A DNA stretch of 17,946 nt, from contig PBKG01000003.1 of the NCBI GenBank assembly GCA_002722095.1, positions 228,648-246,593 of the forward strand. The letters are read 5' to 3'. The DNA comes from Rhodospirillaceae bacterium. GTDB lineage: Bacteria; Pseudomonadota; Alphaproteobacteria; UBA8366. The position numbers were made by a program, and so were the translations under genes. The notes beneath the pieces are model-generated. The model worked only from the letters and a program-made list of their open reading frames with translations, made no database searches and was not told the DNA's origin. Positions 6,690-14,380 of the stretch are shown piece by piece. Numbering within the stretch: the first letter of the stretch is position 1; each line of letters opens with the position of its first letter.

Positions 6690-7805
6690 ATGCGATTTTT
6701 GGCGATTTTGGTGGTTCTGACACCATTCTTGGCAGCTTGCAAAACATCAACTATCGGCAGCGCTCCGATGAATACCGGCGCGCCGAACGAGCAACTGAGA
6801 TTAACGGATTCGGCACGAGACCTTTTCGGGCAATATTTGCGGCAGAACTACACGCGCGCGTTTGCGGTCAATAAGACCGGCAAAATCGGGATCGAAGCGA
6901 ATTGCGGCAAAAACAAACAATGCGGCAAGACATCGGAGGAACAAGCACAGGTATTAAGGCAGCAGTGCAGAACTACATTTAGAAAAATAGGCTGCAAATT
7001 TCTCGCGGTCGGCGATCAAGTCGTCTGGCAGGGGACGATCGTGAATGCCCCCGGTGAATTGATTGGCACGGATCCGCGATTTACCGAAGTCGAACTGCCG
7101 AAAGAATGGCGACAATTCGATGACAAACTAAAATCAATGACCATCGGCTCAAGCCACGAGAACCATTTCACATTCGATGGACACAAAGTTCCGTTGCCGC
7201 AAGGTCAATGGATTCTTGTCGCAACCGATAACCGAATCAGCCGGTCGGCCAAACATGATATCGATTATGGGCTGTCGCAACAGGCCATGCTTGCTCAAAT
7301 CCATAAGGGTAAAGTTGACCGCTTATTATATGTTTTCACAAGTGTAAACAGATTGTTGGCAACAAAAAGAAAGCGTGACTACAGAACTTGCAATAAAAAA
7401 CGTAATTTCTCGTCGGTAAATGTAGTAAATAATAAAGTAAATCAAGATTGTTACTATACTTACATTGCCGATATATTCACAAAGGGCAAAACCAGACTGA
7501 TCCTTCGGGCGAAAGATTACTTTAAGACTAATAATCTCGCGCTCCCATCTTTGTTCGCCGCCACCGGTTATCGTTTTGGTAATCGGAGCGATTGGCTGAC
7601 CTTACGCATCTACAAAAATTTAGAGAGCGATGGATTTGTTATTCCGGTCAGCCGCAAAAGGGCAGCGATCGCCTGGAACAAAAACACCGTAGCGGAGGAC
7701 GAGGAAAAATCCGCCTACATGCGACGGATCGCCGATTGGGCGAAAAAATGGCATCCGAAATTCCGTGCTGCGTTTGGCAAACCTATCCCCGGTTCGACCA
7801 GTTGA
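6690..7805 (+). CDS. Uncharacterised lipoprotein, second of two tandem paralogues
   Basis: A 371-aa protein collinear with the preceding gene over its whole length. The lipobox is FLAAC with Cys17 and Lys18 next, so outer-membrane sorting is likely. Matching landmarks are Cys72, Cys78, Cys93 and Cys102 followed by FLAVGDQVVWQG; FTFDGHKVPLPQGQW (160-174); Cys234 and Cys254 with VNNKVNQDCYYT; DWLTLRIYKNLESDGF; and the end SAYMRRIADWAKKW..KFRAAFGKPIPG. Identity is highest around VVWQG, DGH.(I/V)PLP and the C-terminus and lowest in the first 60 residues and around 215-250. The start follows GGGGAGG. Bases 7321-7500 are about 32% GC by direct count, at the same place as in the first copy. No enzymatic motif is recognised; an envelope-anchored binding or structural role is only a guess. 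It converges on the aconitase-like gene with 13 bp between stops. Confidence 0.85.
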   Translation: MRFLAILVVLTPFLAACKTSTIGSAPMNTGAPNEQLRLTDSARDLFGQYLRQNYTRAFAVNKTGKIGIEANCGKNKQCGKTSEEQAQVLRQQCRTTFRKIGCKFLAVGDQVVWQGTIVNAPGELIGTDPRFTEVELPKEWRQFDDKLKSMTIGSSHENHFTFDGHKVPLPQGQWILVATDNRISRSAKHDIDYGLSQQAMLAQIHKGKVDRLLYVFTSVNRLLATKRKRDYRTCNKKRNFSSVNVVNNKVNQDCYYTYIADIFTKGKTRLILRAKDYFKTNNLALPSLFAATGYRFGNRSDWLTLRIYKNLESDGFVIPVSRKRAAIAWNKNTVAEDEEKSAYMRRIADWAKKWHPKFRAAFGKPIPGSTS

Positions 7806-7818
7806 CGCGAACGCACCC

Positions 7819-9801
7819 CTAAGCCGCTTTGGAACCTTTGCCGCCCGGGAGCTTCGCCCGACCCCAATTGATGATACCCCCTTCGAGGATAATTTCGGTT
7901 TGCCGTGGCGAAAGTGCATGGCTGACCGGTATCTGCAAATCCTTGTCCTTGACCGAAAGCGTCAGTTTGGTGCCGCCGGCAATAGCCTCCCGGGCATTTT
8001 CCAGAATTAGCACATCGCCCTGGTTGATTTTGTCGTAATCCGACGGTTCGTCGAATGTGACCGGCAGCAATGCACCGTTGATCATGTTTTGCCAGAAAAT
8101 GCGCGCGAAACTTTTGGCGATAACGATTTTCAGGCCAAGATATTGCGGCGCCAGCACCGCATGGACCCGGCTCGACCCCTGACCGAAATTGTCTCCGCCG
8201 ACCCACAAATGTCCACCTGCCTCTTTTACCGCAAAGGCGCGCTCGGCCAACGTGGGGTCGTCCCGCATAAGCGTAAATTCAGCGGTTTTTTGAATGTTCG
8301 AGCGGAACGGCAGCACCTGCGCTCCTGCCGGTGCCAGGGCGTCTGTGTCGATATTATCCCCGAGCTTGATCAGCACCGGTAGTTCGATACGTTCCGGGAA
8401 CGGGTCGACTTCCGGAAGCGGTGCCGTGTGGTCGCCTTTGACGATTTTTATGCGCTTGGCTTCCTCGATCGGGATCGGCTTGACCAGCGCATCCGGCAAC
8501 GAAATCCAATTATCCGGCTGTTTTACCTTCGGGTACTCGATTCCAAGCTCGCGAGGGTCGGTAATCTCACCCTTGATCGCCCCCGCGGTTACCGTCTCCG
8601 GACTGCAGAGCCAGACCTGATCGCCCTTGACGCCGGAGCGCCCCGGGAAATTACGCGGCGTCGTGCGCAAACTATTGGCGCCGCTTGCCGCCGCCTGTCC
8701 CATGCCCATGCACCCGTTGCAGCCCGCCTGATGCATACGTGCACCGAAAACGATCAAATGCGCCAAAAGGCCTTGATCGAGCAGATTGGTCAGCATCTCC
8801 CGCGACGTTGGATTGACGTCGTAGGACACCTCGTCCGATTTTGTCTGGCCTTCCACCATCATCGCGGCGACCGCGAAATCGCGATAGCCGGGATTTGCCG
8901 AAGAGCCGATATACCCTTGAGAGATTTTTTCGCCGGCGCATTCGCGTACCGGTACAACATTACCCGGGCTTGAAGGCTTAGCAATCAACGGTTCGAGCGC
9001 GGACATATCGATGGCATCGTGGAGATCGTAAGTCGCGCCTTCGTCAGCAATAATTTCGGTGAAGACATCGCCCCGCCCCACCGATTCCAGATAATTTTTC
9101 ACTTCCTTGTCGGCCGGGAACACCGATGTGGTCGCACCGAGTTCCGCCCCCATATTGGCGATCACATGGCGATCCATGGCGCTCAAAGTGTCGAGACCCG
9201 GTCCGTAATACTCGATGATGCGACCCACACCGCCTTTCACGCCATGACGGCGCAGCATTTCAAGAATGACGTCTTTGGCGCTAACCCAATCGGGCAATTC
9301 GCCGGTAAGCTCAATGCCCCAAATTTTCGGCATCACGATCGAGATCGGCATTCCCGCCAACGCCATCCCCACCTCGATCGATCCCGTTCCCATGCCCAAC
9401 ATTCCCATTGAGCCCGCAGAACAGGAATGGCTGTCACCGCCGATCAACGTCGCACCGGGCCGCCCCAATCTTTCCATATGCACCGGATGGCTAATACCGT
9501 TCCCGGCTGGGCTGTAGTGCATTCCGAACCGTTGGCAGATGGTTTTGAGAAAGTGATGATCTTCAGCCGCGCGATTGTCCGCTTGCAGCAAATTATGATC
9601 CACGTACTGGCAAGCGACTTCCATCTGAATACGGTCGATATCGAGCGCTTCAAGCACCAACGCCGTCGGTAAACCGAGCGTATCCTGACAAAGCCCATGG
9701 TCGATCGTGAGCGAAATTTCCTCGCCCGGCACCATTTCGCCAGCAACGAGATGTGCCTCAATCAGCTTCTCCGCCACATTCATCTTCGATTTAGTGGCCA
9801 T
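7819..9801 (-). CDS. Aconitase-family hydratase, Aquifex-type two-part architecture
   Basis: A 660-aa protein with the aconitase catalytic region (about 1-420) and a C-terminal swivel domain (about 475-645), matching the short Aquifex-type aconitases rather than the roughly 900-aa AcnA. Visible landmarks are DHGLCQD (34-40), GGDSHSCSAGSMG (121-133), the cluster pair Cys361-Cys364 in AGCNGCMGMGQ, substrate arginines in PRNFPGRSG (383, 388), Arg500, and the swivel loop GQGSSRVH with Ser543, Ser544 and Arg545. Two deviations stand out: the GSCTN site, which normally supplies the third cluster cysteine, reads GSSAN (300-303), and the SSREHA loop reads SSRVHA. The reaction is presumably hydration/dehydration of a tricarboxylate, but the substrate may not be citrate. 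The Shine-Dalgarno sequence GGGGGAGAG precedes the ATG. The gene is divergent from the MmgE/PrpD operon. Confidence 0.85.
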   Translation of the reverse strand: MATKSKMNVAEKLIEAHLVAGEMVPGEEISLTIDHGLCQDTLGLPTALVLEALDIDRIQMEVACQYVDHNLLQADNRAAEDHHFLKTICQRFGMHYSPAGNGISHPVHMERLGRPGATLIGGDSHSCSAGSMGMLGMGTGSIEVGMALAGMPISIVMPKIWGIELTGELPDWVSAKDVILEMLRRHGVKGGVGRIIEYYGPGLDTLSAMDRHVIANMGAELGATTSVFPADKEVKNYLESVGRGDVFTEIIADEGATYDLHDAIDMSALEPLIAKPSSPGNVVPVRECAGEKISQGYIGSSANPGYRDFAVAAMMVEGQTKSDEVSYDVNPTSREMLTNLLDQGLLAHLIVFGARMHQAGCNGCMGMGQAAASGANSLRTTPRNFPGRSGVKGDQVWLCSPETVTAGAIKGEITDPRELGIEYPKVKQPDNWISLPDALVKPIPIEEAKRIKIVKGDHTAPLPEVDPFPERIELPVLIKLGDNIDTDALAPAGAQVLPFRSNIQKTAEFTLMRDDPTLAERAFAVKEAGGHLWVGGDNFGQGSSRVHAVLAPQYLGLKIVIAKSFARIFWQNMINGALLPVTFDEPSDYDKINQGDVLILENAREAIAGGTKLTLSVKDKDLQIPVSHALSPRQTEIILEGGIINWGRAKLPGGKGSKAA

Positions 9802-9953
9802 CAGTCTCTCCCCCTGATTCTCCCTCGCTACTGATATCTCACGAAGCAGGCTGCACGGACAAGCTCAAGATACCAGCTTCAGCTCCATGATTTTGCCTGT
9901 TAAGGACGATCGATGCCCCCAATCGCCCCATATTTTAAAAATTCGGCGCTTAC

Positions 9954-9959
9954 TATAGT
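9954..9959 (+). promoter_or_regulatory. Possible -10 element of the MmgE/PrpD operon
   Basis: TATAGT lies 50 bp before the first gene of the long plus-strand operon, inside the 208-bp divergent gap (9802-10009). No TTGACA-like hexamer is at the right distance; an AT-rich TATTTTAAAAATT lies upstream at 9931-9943. The rest of the gap shows nothing else that I can name. Confidence 0.3.
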
Positions 9960-10009
9960 GTCGCGGCTTACAACAGGTCGCCAAAAACGACGCATAGGGG
10001 GGTACACCA

Positions 10010-11401
10010 ATGAGCGCCAATCCGACCGAACTACTCGCCCGTTTCGCAGCCAACGCGAAATATGAAGATTTGCCCGACAAGGCGCTCGACCTCGGCCGAT
10101 CCTCATTGCTGGATGCATCCGGCGTTGGCCTCGCGGGGTCCGCGTCGAAAGGCGCTGCGGCACTGAACGGAGTGCTTTCTGCCTATGCGACCGAGGATGG
10201 CTGCCCGGTTATTGGCAGCGATCTCAAACTCCCTGCACCCTTCGCGGCAATGGCCAACGGCAATACGGTACACGCGGACGATTTCGACGATACGCTGCGC
10301 GCCGATCCCCTGGCCAAAGGCTATCACGGCGCCACCCATCCCACCGGCCCGCTCCTTTCCGCCCTCCTCTCGCTCACCCATACCCGCAAGACATCGGGCA
10401 AAGAGTTTCTGATCGCCTACCATGTGGGCGTCGAATTCATGGCGAAAATCAATTCCGCCTTGGGTCCCCGTTCCTTTGCCTCGGGCTTCCACCCGACCGC
10501 AATCATGAGTGCGTTCGGCGCTACCGCTGCCGCCGCCAAGCTGAAAGGCCTCGACGAGGAGACTCTTGCCACCTCGATCGGAATCTGCGCGAGCCATGCC
10601 TGCGGGCTCAGGGCAAATTTCGGCTCGATGATGAAACCCTACCATCCGGGACACGGCGCTATGTCCGGCCTGCTGGCCGCGGAAATGGCCGGAGGTGGCT
10701 TCACCGCATCGGCAGATGCCATGGGAGGCCCGATCGGCTTTCTCAATGCCTATGGCGGCAGCATCGACATGGCACCACTGGAACGGCTCGGAGATCCTTG
10801 GGCCATCGTCGACCCCTCTATCTGGATTAAGCCCTACCCGTCGGGCAACCTTACGCACCCGGCAATGAGCAATCTCCGGCGCTTCCTCGAAGAAAACGAT
10901 GCCAAGCCGGAAGAGGTCGAAAAACTCTCGATCCAGACCAAGCAATCGATTTACGACACGCTTATTCACCATCACCCGAAAACCGGGCTGCAAAGCAAAT
11001 TCTCCATGGAATTCTGCCTGGTGAAAATCCTGATCGACGGCTATTTGGGCCTCGACGATTTCTCCGACGAGGTGGTACAGCGCCCCGAAATCCAGGCTAT
11101 GTTAGCCAACACCAAATACACCTCCTTCCCGGACGACGAAGGCAAAGCAAAGGGTTACGAGAACTACACCACTTTGGTCACTTTCACGCTCAAGGATGGA
11201 CGCGAATTCACCGAGCGCGCGGATTACGGTAAAGGCAGCCATCTCGACCCGATGACCTATGAGGAGGTCGCCGACAAGGCACGCGGCTGTGCCGACTATA
11301 AGGGCTGGCCGAAGGATAAGTTCGACGCCTTGGTCGATGGCTGGGCCCGAATCGACGACATCGAAGATGTGCGAGACGTAACCCAACATTTATTCCCCTA
11401 A
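10010..11401 (+). CDS. MmgE/PrpD family protein (first copy)
   Basis: A 463-aa cytosolic protein of the MmgE/PrpD fold family, which includes 2-methylcitrate dehydratase, cis-aconitate decarboxylase and other enzymes acting on carboxylic acids. Landmarks are NTVHADDFDDT (85-95), YHGATHPTGP (105-114), the GFHPTAIMSAFGATAAAAKLKGL block (159-181) with His161, and FGSMMKPYHPGHGAM with Lys209. The Asp/His/Lys set lines up with residues that form the active site of cis-aconitate decarboxylase (Asp93, His159 and Lys207 in the mammalian enzyme), but this pattern is shared across the family and does not fix the reaction. The ATG has a GGGGGG Shine-Dalgarno sequence. It heads an operon of eight genes; the sulfotransferase begins 12 bp downstream. 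Confidence 0.88.
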   Translation: MSANPTELLARFAANAKYEDLPDKALDLGRSSLLDASGVGLAGSASKGAAALNGVLSAYATEDGCPVIGSDLKLPAPFAAMANGNTVHADDFDDTLRADPLAKGYHGATHPTGPLLSALLSLTHTRKTSGKEFLIAYHVGVEFMAKINSALGPRSFASGFHPTAIMSAFGATAAAAKLKGLDEETLATSIGICASHACGLRANFGSMMKPYHPGHGAMSGLLAAEMAGGGFTASADAMGGPIGFLNAYGGSIDMAPLERLGDPWAIVDPSIWIKPYPSGNLTHPAMSNLRRFLEENDAKPEEVEKLSIQTKQSIYDTLIHHHPKTGLQSKFSMEFCLVKILIDGYLGLDDFSDEVVQRPEIQAMLANTKYTSFPDDEGKAKGYENYTTLVTFTLKDGREFTERADYGKGSHLDPMTYEEVADKARGCADYKGWPKDKFDALVDGWARIDDIEDVRDVTQHLFP

Positions 11402-11413
11402 AGGAGGATTCCC

Positions 11414-12565
11414 ATGCCGATCGATCTCGACGAAAAACCGATCTTCATCGTCGGCCAAGAGCGTTCGGGCTCGACGCTGGTCATGGCCATGCTTGGCTGC
11501 CACAGCCGCCTCGCCGTCCCCGAAGTGGCATGGTGGTACCCGCGCTTCCGCGGCTATCTCCACACCTTCGGCGATCTCAGCAAAGAGGAAAACCTGCGGG
11601 TGCTCGCGGACGAAATGGTATTCGGGCTGCGAAATCCGTTCTGGGGTATGCCGACGAACCCCGCCACCATCGTCGACGAGTTGATGGGCGAGCTCAAAGA
11701 AAAGAGCTTTGCCGGCATCTACTGCGCCATGTTCGAGCGTTACGCCAAATGGGTCGATAAACCGCGCTGGGGCGAGAAAACTCCGAATAATCTCTATTTC
11801 TGCAAAGAAATCCTTGAGGACTTTCCTGGCGCCAAATTCATCTGCGTCACTCGGGACGGGCGCGACATGTCGGTCGACTGCATGCAAGCGGATTTCGGCC
11901 CGACCAATATTTTCGTTGCCGCCGAGAACTGGGCCCATAGCCAGGCCGAGGCACAAAGCCTCCGCAAGCATTTTCCCGCCGAAACCTGGCTCGACGTTCA
12001 CTATGAAGATTTGGTGCGCGAACCGGAAAAACTGTTGCGCGAGGTCTGCGTCTTCTTGGATGAAGAGTACGAGCCCGCCATGCTCGATTTTCACCAAAGC
12101 CCGATCGCGCAAGCACGCGGCAAGCTTCGCGACCACAAGCCCCTCGGCCGGCCGGTCACCGACGAGTTCATCGGCATGTATCGGGATAAGCTCAGCCTGT
12201 TCGAGCAACGCATTTATGCGGGCGTCGCGGGTGAGGTCCATAAGGCCGAAGGCTACGATCTCGAGACCGAGCCACTGGTGGTCGACGAGGCGGAGGCGGC
12301 GCGCTATCGCGATCAGGACGACTGCTTCCGTGCCGCCCAACTCGCGGCTCCCGGAGGTAGAGTAGTGATGGAGAGTTACCACGACTGGGTCATCGATCAG
12401 CGTGAGGCGCGGCGGCAGAAGGGCATATGGAGCGAGGCCGACCAACCCGCCGGCGGCCTCCATGAAGACCCATTCGAAGATCACATTACAGGCGTGCGCG
12501 CGCCGAGAGACTGGAAAGAACGCCTCGCGCTGAAACGCCAATATACCGGCGTCGGCGCTGTTTAG
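11414..12565 (+). CDS. PAPS-dependent sulfotransferase family protein
   Basis: A 383-aa sulfotransferase-fold protein that should move a sulfuryl group from PAPS to an acceptor. The 5'-phosphosulfate loop is GQERSGSTLVMAML (14-27) and the 3'-phosphate site is CVTRDGRDMSVD (144-155) with Arg147, Arg150 and Ser153; GEKTPNN (120-126) is another family hallmark. About 110 residues follow the core (roughly 270-383), charged and unlike anything I recognise. No signal peptide or membrane anchor is seen, so it is probably cytosolic. The start follows AAAGGAGGA, immediately after the stop of the MmgE/PrpD gene. A sulfotransferase inside a carboxylic-acid operon suggests a small-molecule acceptor, but that is inference; no PAPS synthesis gene is in the window. 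Confidence 0.85.
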   Translation: MPIDLDEKPIFIVGQERSGSTLVMAMLGCHSRLAVPEVAWWYPRFRGYLHTFGDLSKEENLRVLADEMVFGLRNPFWGMPTNPATIVDELMGELKEKSFAGIYCAMFERYAKWVDKPRWGEKTPNNLYFCKEILEDFPGAKFICVTRDGRDMSVDCMQADFGPTNIFVAAENWAHSQAEAQSLRKHFPAETWLDVHYEDLVREPEKLLREVCVFLDEEYEPAMLDFHQSPIAQARGKLRDHKPLGRPVTDEFIGMYRDKLSLFEQRIYAGVAGEVHKAEGYDLETEPLVVDEAEAARYRDQDDCFRAAQLAAPGGRVVMESYHDWVIDQREARRQKGIWSEADQPAGGLHEDPFEDHITGVRAPRDWKERLALKRQYTGVGAV

Positions 12566-12589
12566 AGGGCACTGATCGGGGAGCATACC

Positions 12590-13603
12590 GTGAGTGAGAA
12601 TCCGCTGGACGCCAACAGTGACGATCACGTCCGCCTCAGCATTGAGGATGCGGAGACACTCGGCGAGCAGGCCCTTGAGAGCTTAGGTTTTACGCCCGAA
12701 GAAGCCCGTATCATAGCCACCCATTTGATCGATGCCGCGATGTGCGGCTACGCCTTCGCCGGCTTACCCCGAATATTGGTGATCGCAGACCGGCCGGAAA
12801 TCAAACAGCCCCGTACCCCAATCACTATCGTCAAAGAGACACCGGTTTCCGCTCTGCTCGACGGGGGAAACCATGTGGGCTACGTGGCAATTGCGCGGGC
12901 AGCCGAAGTTGGCATCGAAAAAGCGAGCGAAATGGGCGTCGCACTGATCGGGATGCAAAATTGCTGGTACGGCGGTCGAGCCACGCATTATCTGGAAAAG
13001 ATCGGTCGAGCCGGGTTCGGCGCCATTTACGCCGTCAGCAGTAACCCGACAGTTGTTCCACCGGGCGCGCGCCAGAAAGCCTTGGGCACTAACCCGCTGG
13101 CTTTTGTCCTGCCGGGCAAAATCGACCCGCTCATCTTCGACATGGGAACCGCGTCGGTGATGTCCGGCGAAGTCTTGATGAAAGCATTTCTCGGCGAGGA
13201 TTTCGCTGAAGTTTGCGGTATCGACGGCGATGGCGCCCCGACCCGCAATGCCGACGATCTGCTGAAGGGCGGCGTTTATCCATTCGGCGGTCATAAGGGC
13301 TACGGATTATCGCTAATGGTGCAAGCGCTCGGCCTCCTCGGCGGGGCGCGATTCAAAAACGGCGCGGTCAGCGATTTCGGCTACTTCATTGTCGTCTTTG
13401 ACCCTGAACTCCTGATGCCGGCCGGGCAGTTCCAGAACGAGCTCGACGAGCTGCTGACAAAAATCAAAAATCTTCCCAAGCAACCTGGCGAAACCGAAAT
13501 CCGCATCCCCTCCGAGCGCGGCTTCCGCGAACGAGAAATCCGCCGCAAGCAGGGTATCCTGGTCAGCAAACGGATACATGAACGTTTGTTGAGCATGATT
13601 TGA
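12590..13603 (+). CDS. Ldh2/MDH2-type (malate/L-lactate dehydrogenase family) oxidoreductase, atypical active site
   Basis: A 337-aa protein starting at GTG with GGGGAG upstream. It belongs to the Ldh2/YlbC/ComC-type NAD(P)-dependent oxidoreductases (malate, sulfolactate, ureidoglycolate and imine reductases), which differ in fold from Rossmann dehydrogenases. The family core is clear: LLDGGNHVGYVAIARA (89-104), SSNPTVVPPGARQKALGTNPLAF (150-172), DMGTASVMSG (184-193) and PFGGHKGYGLSLMVQ (231-245) with His235-Lys236. In characterised members the N-terminal motif DSHG gives the catalytic Ser-His; here the aligned stretch is AFAG (55-58). The later NSxH motif reads NCWY (124-127). Loss of both histidines implies altered chemistry or a different substrate. 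Neighbours are 24 bp upstream (sulfotransferase) and 21 bp downstream (acetyltransferase). Confidence 0.85.
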   Translation: MSENPLDANSDDHVRLSIEDAETLGEQALESLGFTPEEARIIATHLIDAAMCGYAFAGLPRILVIADRPEIKQPRTPITIVKETPVSALLDGGNHVGYVAIARAAEVGIEKASEMGVALIGMQNCWYGGRATHYLEKIGRAGFGAIYAVSSNPTVVPPGARQKALGTNPLAFVLPGKIDPLIFDMGTASVMSGEVLMKAFLGEDFAEVCGIDGDGAPTRNADDLLKGGVYPFGGHKGYGLSLMVQALGLLGGARFKNGAVSDFGYFIVVFDPELLMPAGQFQNELDELLTKIKNLPKQPGETEIRIPSERGFREREIRRKQGILVSKRIHERLLSMI

Positions 13604-13624
13604 CCGGTAAAAACGGATAAATCC

Positions 13625-14371
13625 ATGACCGCCACCTTCTCCGAGGGCACCGCTCCTCCCCGCATCGCCGTCATCGATTTGGCGCGCGGGATCGCGGTCT
13701 ATTTTATGGCGCTTTACCATCTCGCTTGGGATCTAAACGATTTTCAATTCACCGACTTTGCGCTCTTTAGCGATCCGTTCTGGCTCGGCGCGCGGACGGC
13801 GATCTTGGCATCGTTTCTGTTTCTGGCAGGGCTTTCCATGGTGCTGGCAGCGGGCCGTGGGCGAGGCTGGTCGGCCTTTTGGCGGCGATGGACCGCGATC
13901 GTGCTTGGTGCCGGATTGGTTTCGCTCGGAACCTATTTCATCTTTCCACAAGCATATGTGTTCTTCGGCGTGCTCCATTGCATCGCGGTCGCCAGTCTTT
14001 TGGTGCTGCCCTTCCTCACGCTGTCCTTCTGGTATGCCTTGGCGGCAGGCATTGCCGTCTGGACCTTGCCACATTTGGTCGGCAATCGAATTTTCGACCA
14101 TGACTGGCTGCAATGGATCGGCTTCGTTACTCGCATGCCCGAAAGCGTGGATTACGTACCGATCTTCCCCTGGGCCGGGGTCATGCTGTTAGGCATCGCC
14201 TACGGCAACTGGCGGGCGGAACGCCCAACCGGGCCGGTTTCCGAATGGCAGCCGGTAAAAGGGATTGGCGCCATGACCGCTTGGGTGGGCCGACACACGC
14301 TGGTGATCTATATTCTCCATCAGCCGCTGCTGGTCGGATTGGTGTGGCTGGCAGCGCAAATCGTCAGGTGA
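13625..14371 (+). CDS. HGSNAT-like (DUF1624) membrane acetyltransferase-type protein
   Basis: A 248-aa polytopic membrane protein of the heparan-alpha-glucosaminide N-acetyltransferase catalytic family (DUF1624). It has the family start RIAVIDLARGIAVYFMALYH (13-32), with His32 in the first helix, then about six more hydrophobic segments, a conserved PIFPWAGVMLLGIAYG (about 179-194), and the final WVGRHTLVIYILHQPLL helix. In animals the family transfers acetyl groups across lysosomal membranes to glucosamine; bacterial members have no settled role. Its place between the Ldh2-type and PrpD-like genes, with 21-bp and 9-bp gaps, argues for co-expression. The Shine-Dalgarno sequence (GGATAA) is weaker than for the neighbours, so translation may depend partly on the upstream gene. 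Confidence 0.85.
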   Translation: MTATFSEGTAPPRIAVIDLARGIAVYFMALYHLAWDLNDFQFTDFALFSDPFWLGARTAILASFLFLAGLSMVLAAGRGRGWSAFWRRWTAIVLGAGLVSLGTYFIFPQAYVFFGVLHCIAVASLLVLPFLTLSFWYALAAGIAVWTLPHLVGNRIFDHDWLQWIGFVTRMPESVDYVPIFPWAGVMLLGIAYGNWRAERPTGPVSEWQPVKGIGAMTAWVGRHTLVIYILHQPLLVGLVWLAAQIVR

Positions 14372-14380
14372 GGAAATGCC

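Noticed and set aside
10103..10993. Minus-strand open frame of 296 codons opposite the first MmgE/PrpD gene
   Set aside because: Antisense shadow of a recognisable MmgE/PrpD protein.
11390..12628. Minus-strand open frame of 412 codons opposite the sulfotransferase
   Set aside because: The plus-strand sulfotransferase has clear PAPS motifs and a strong ribosome site; the antisense frame shows no domain and spans intergenic and neighbouring coding sequence.
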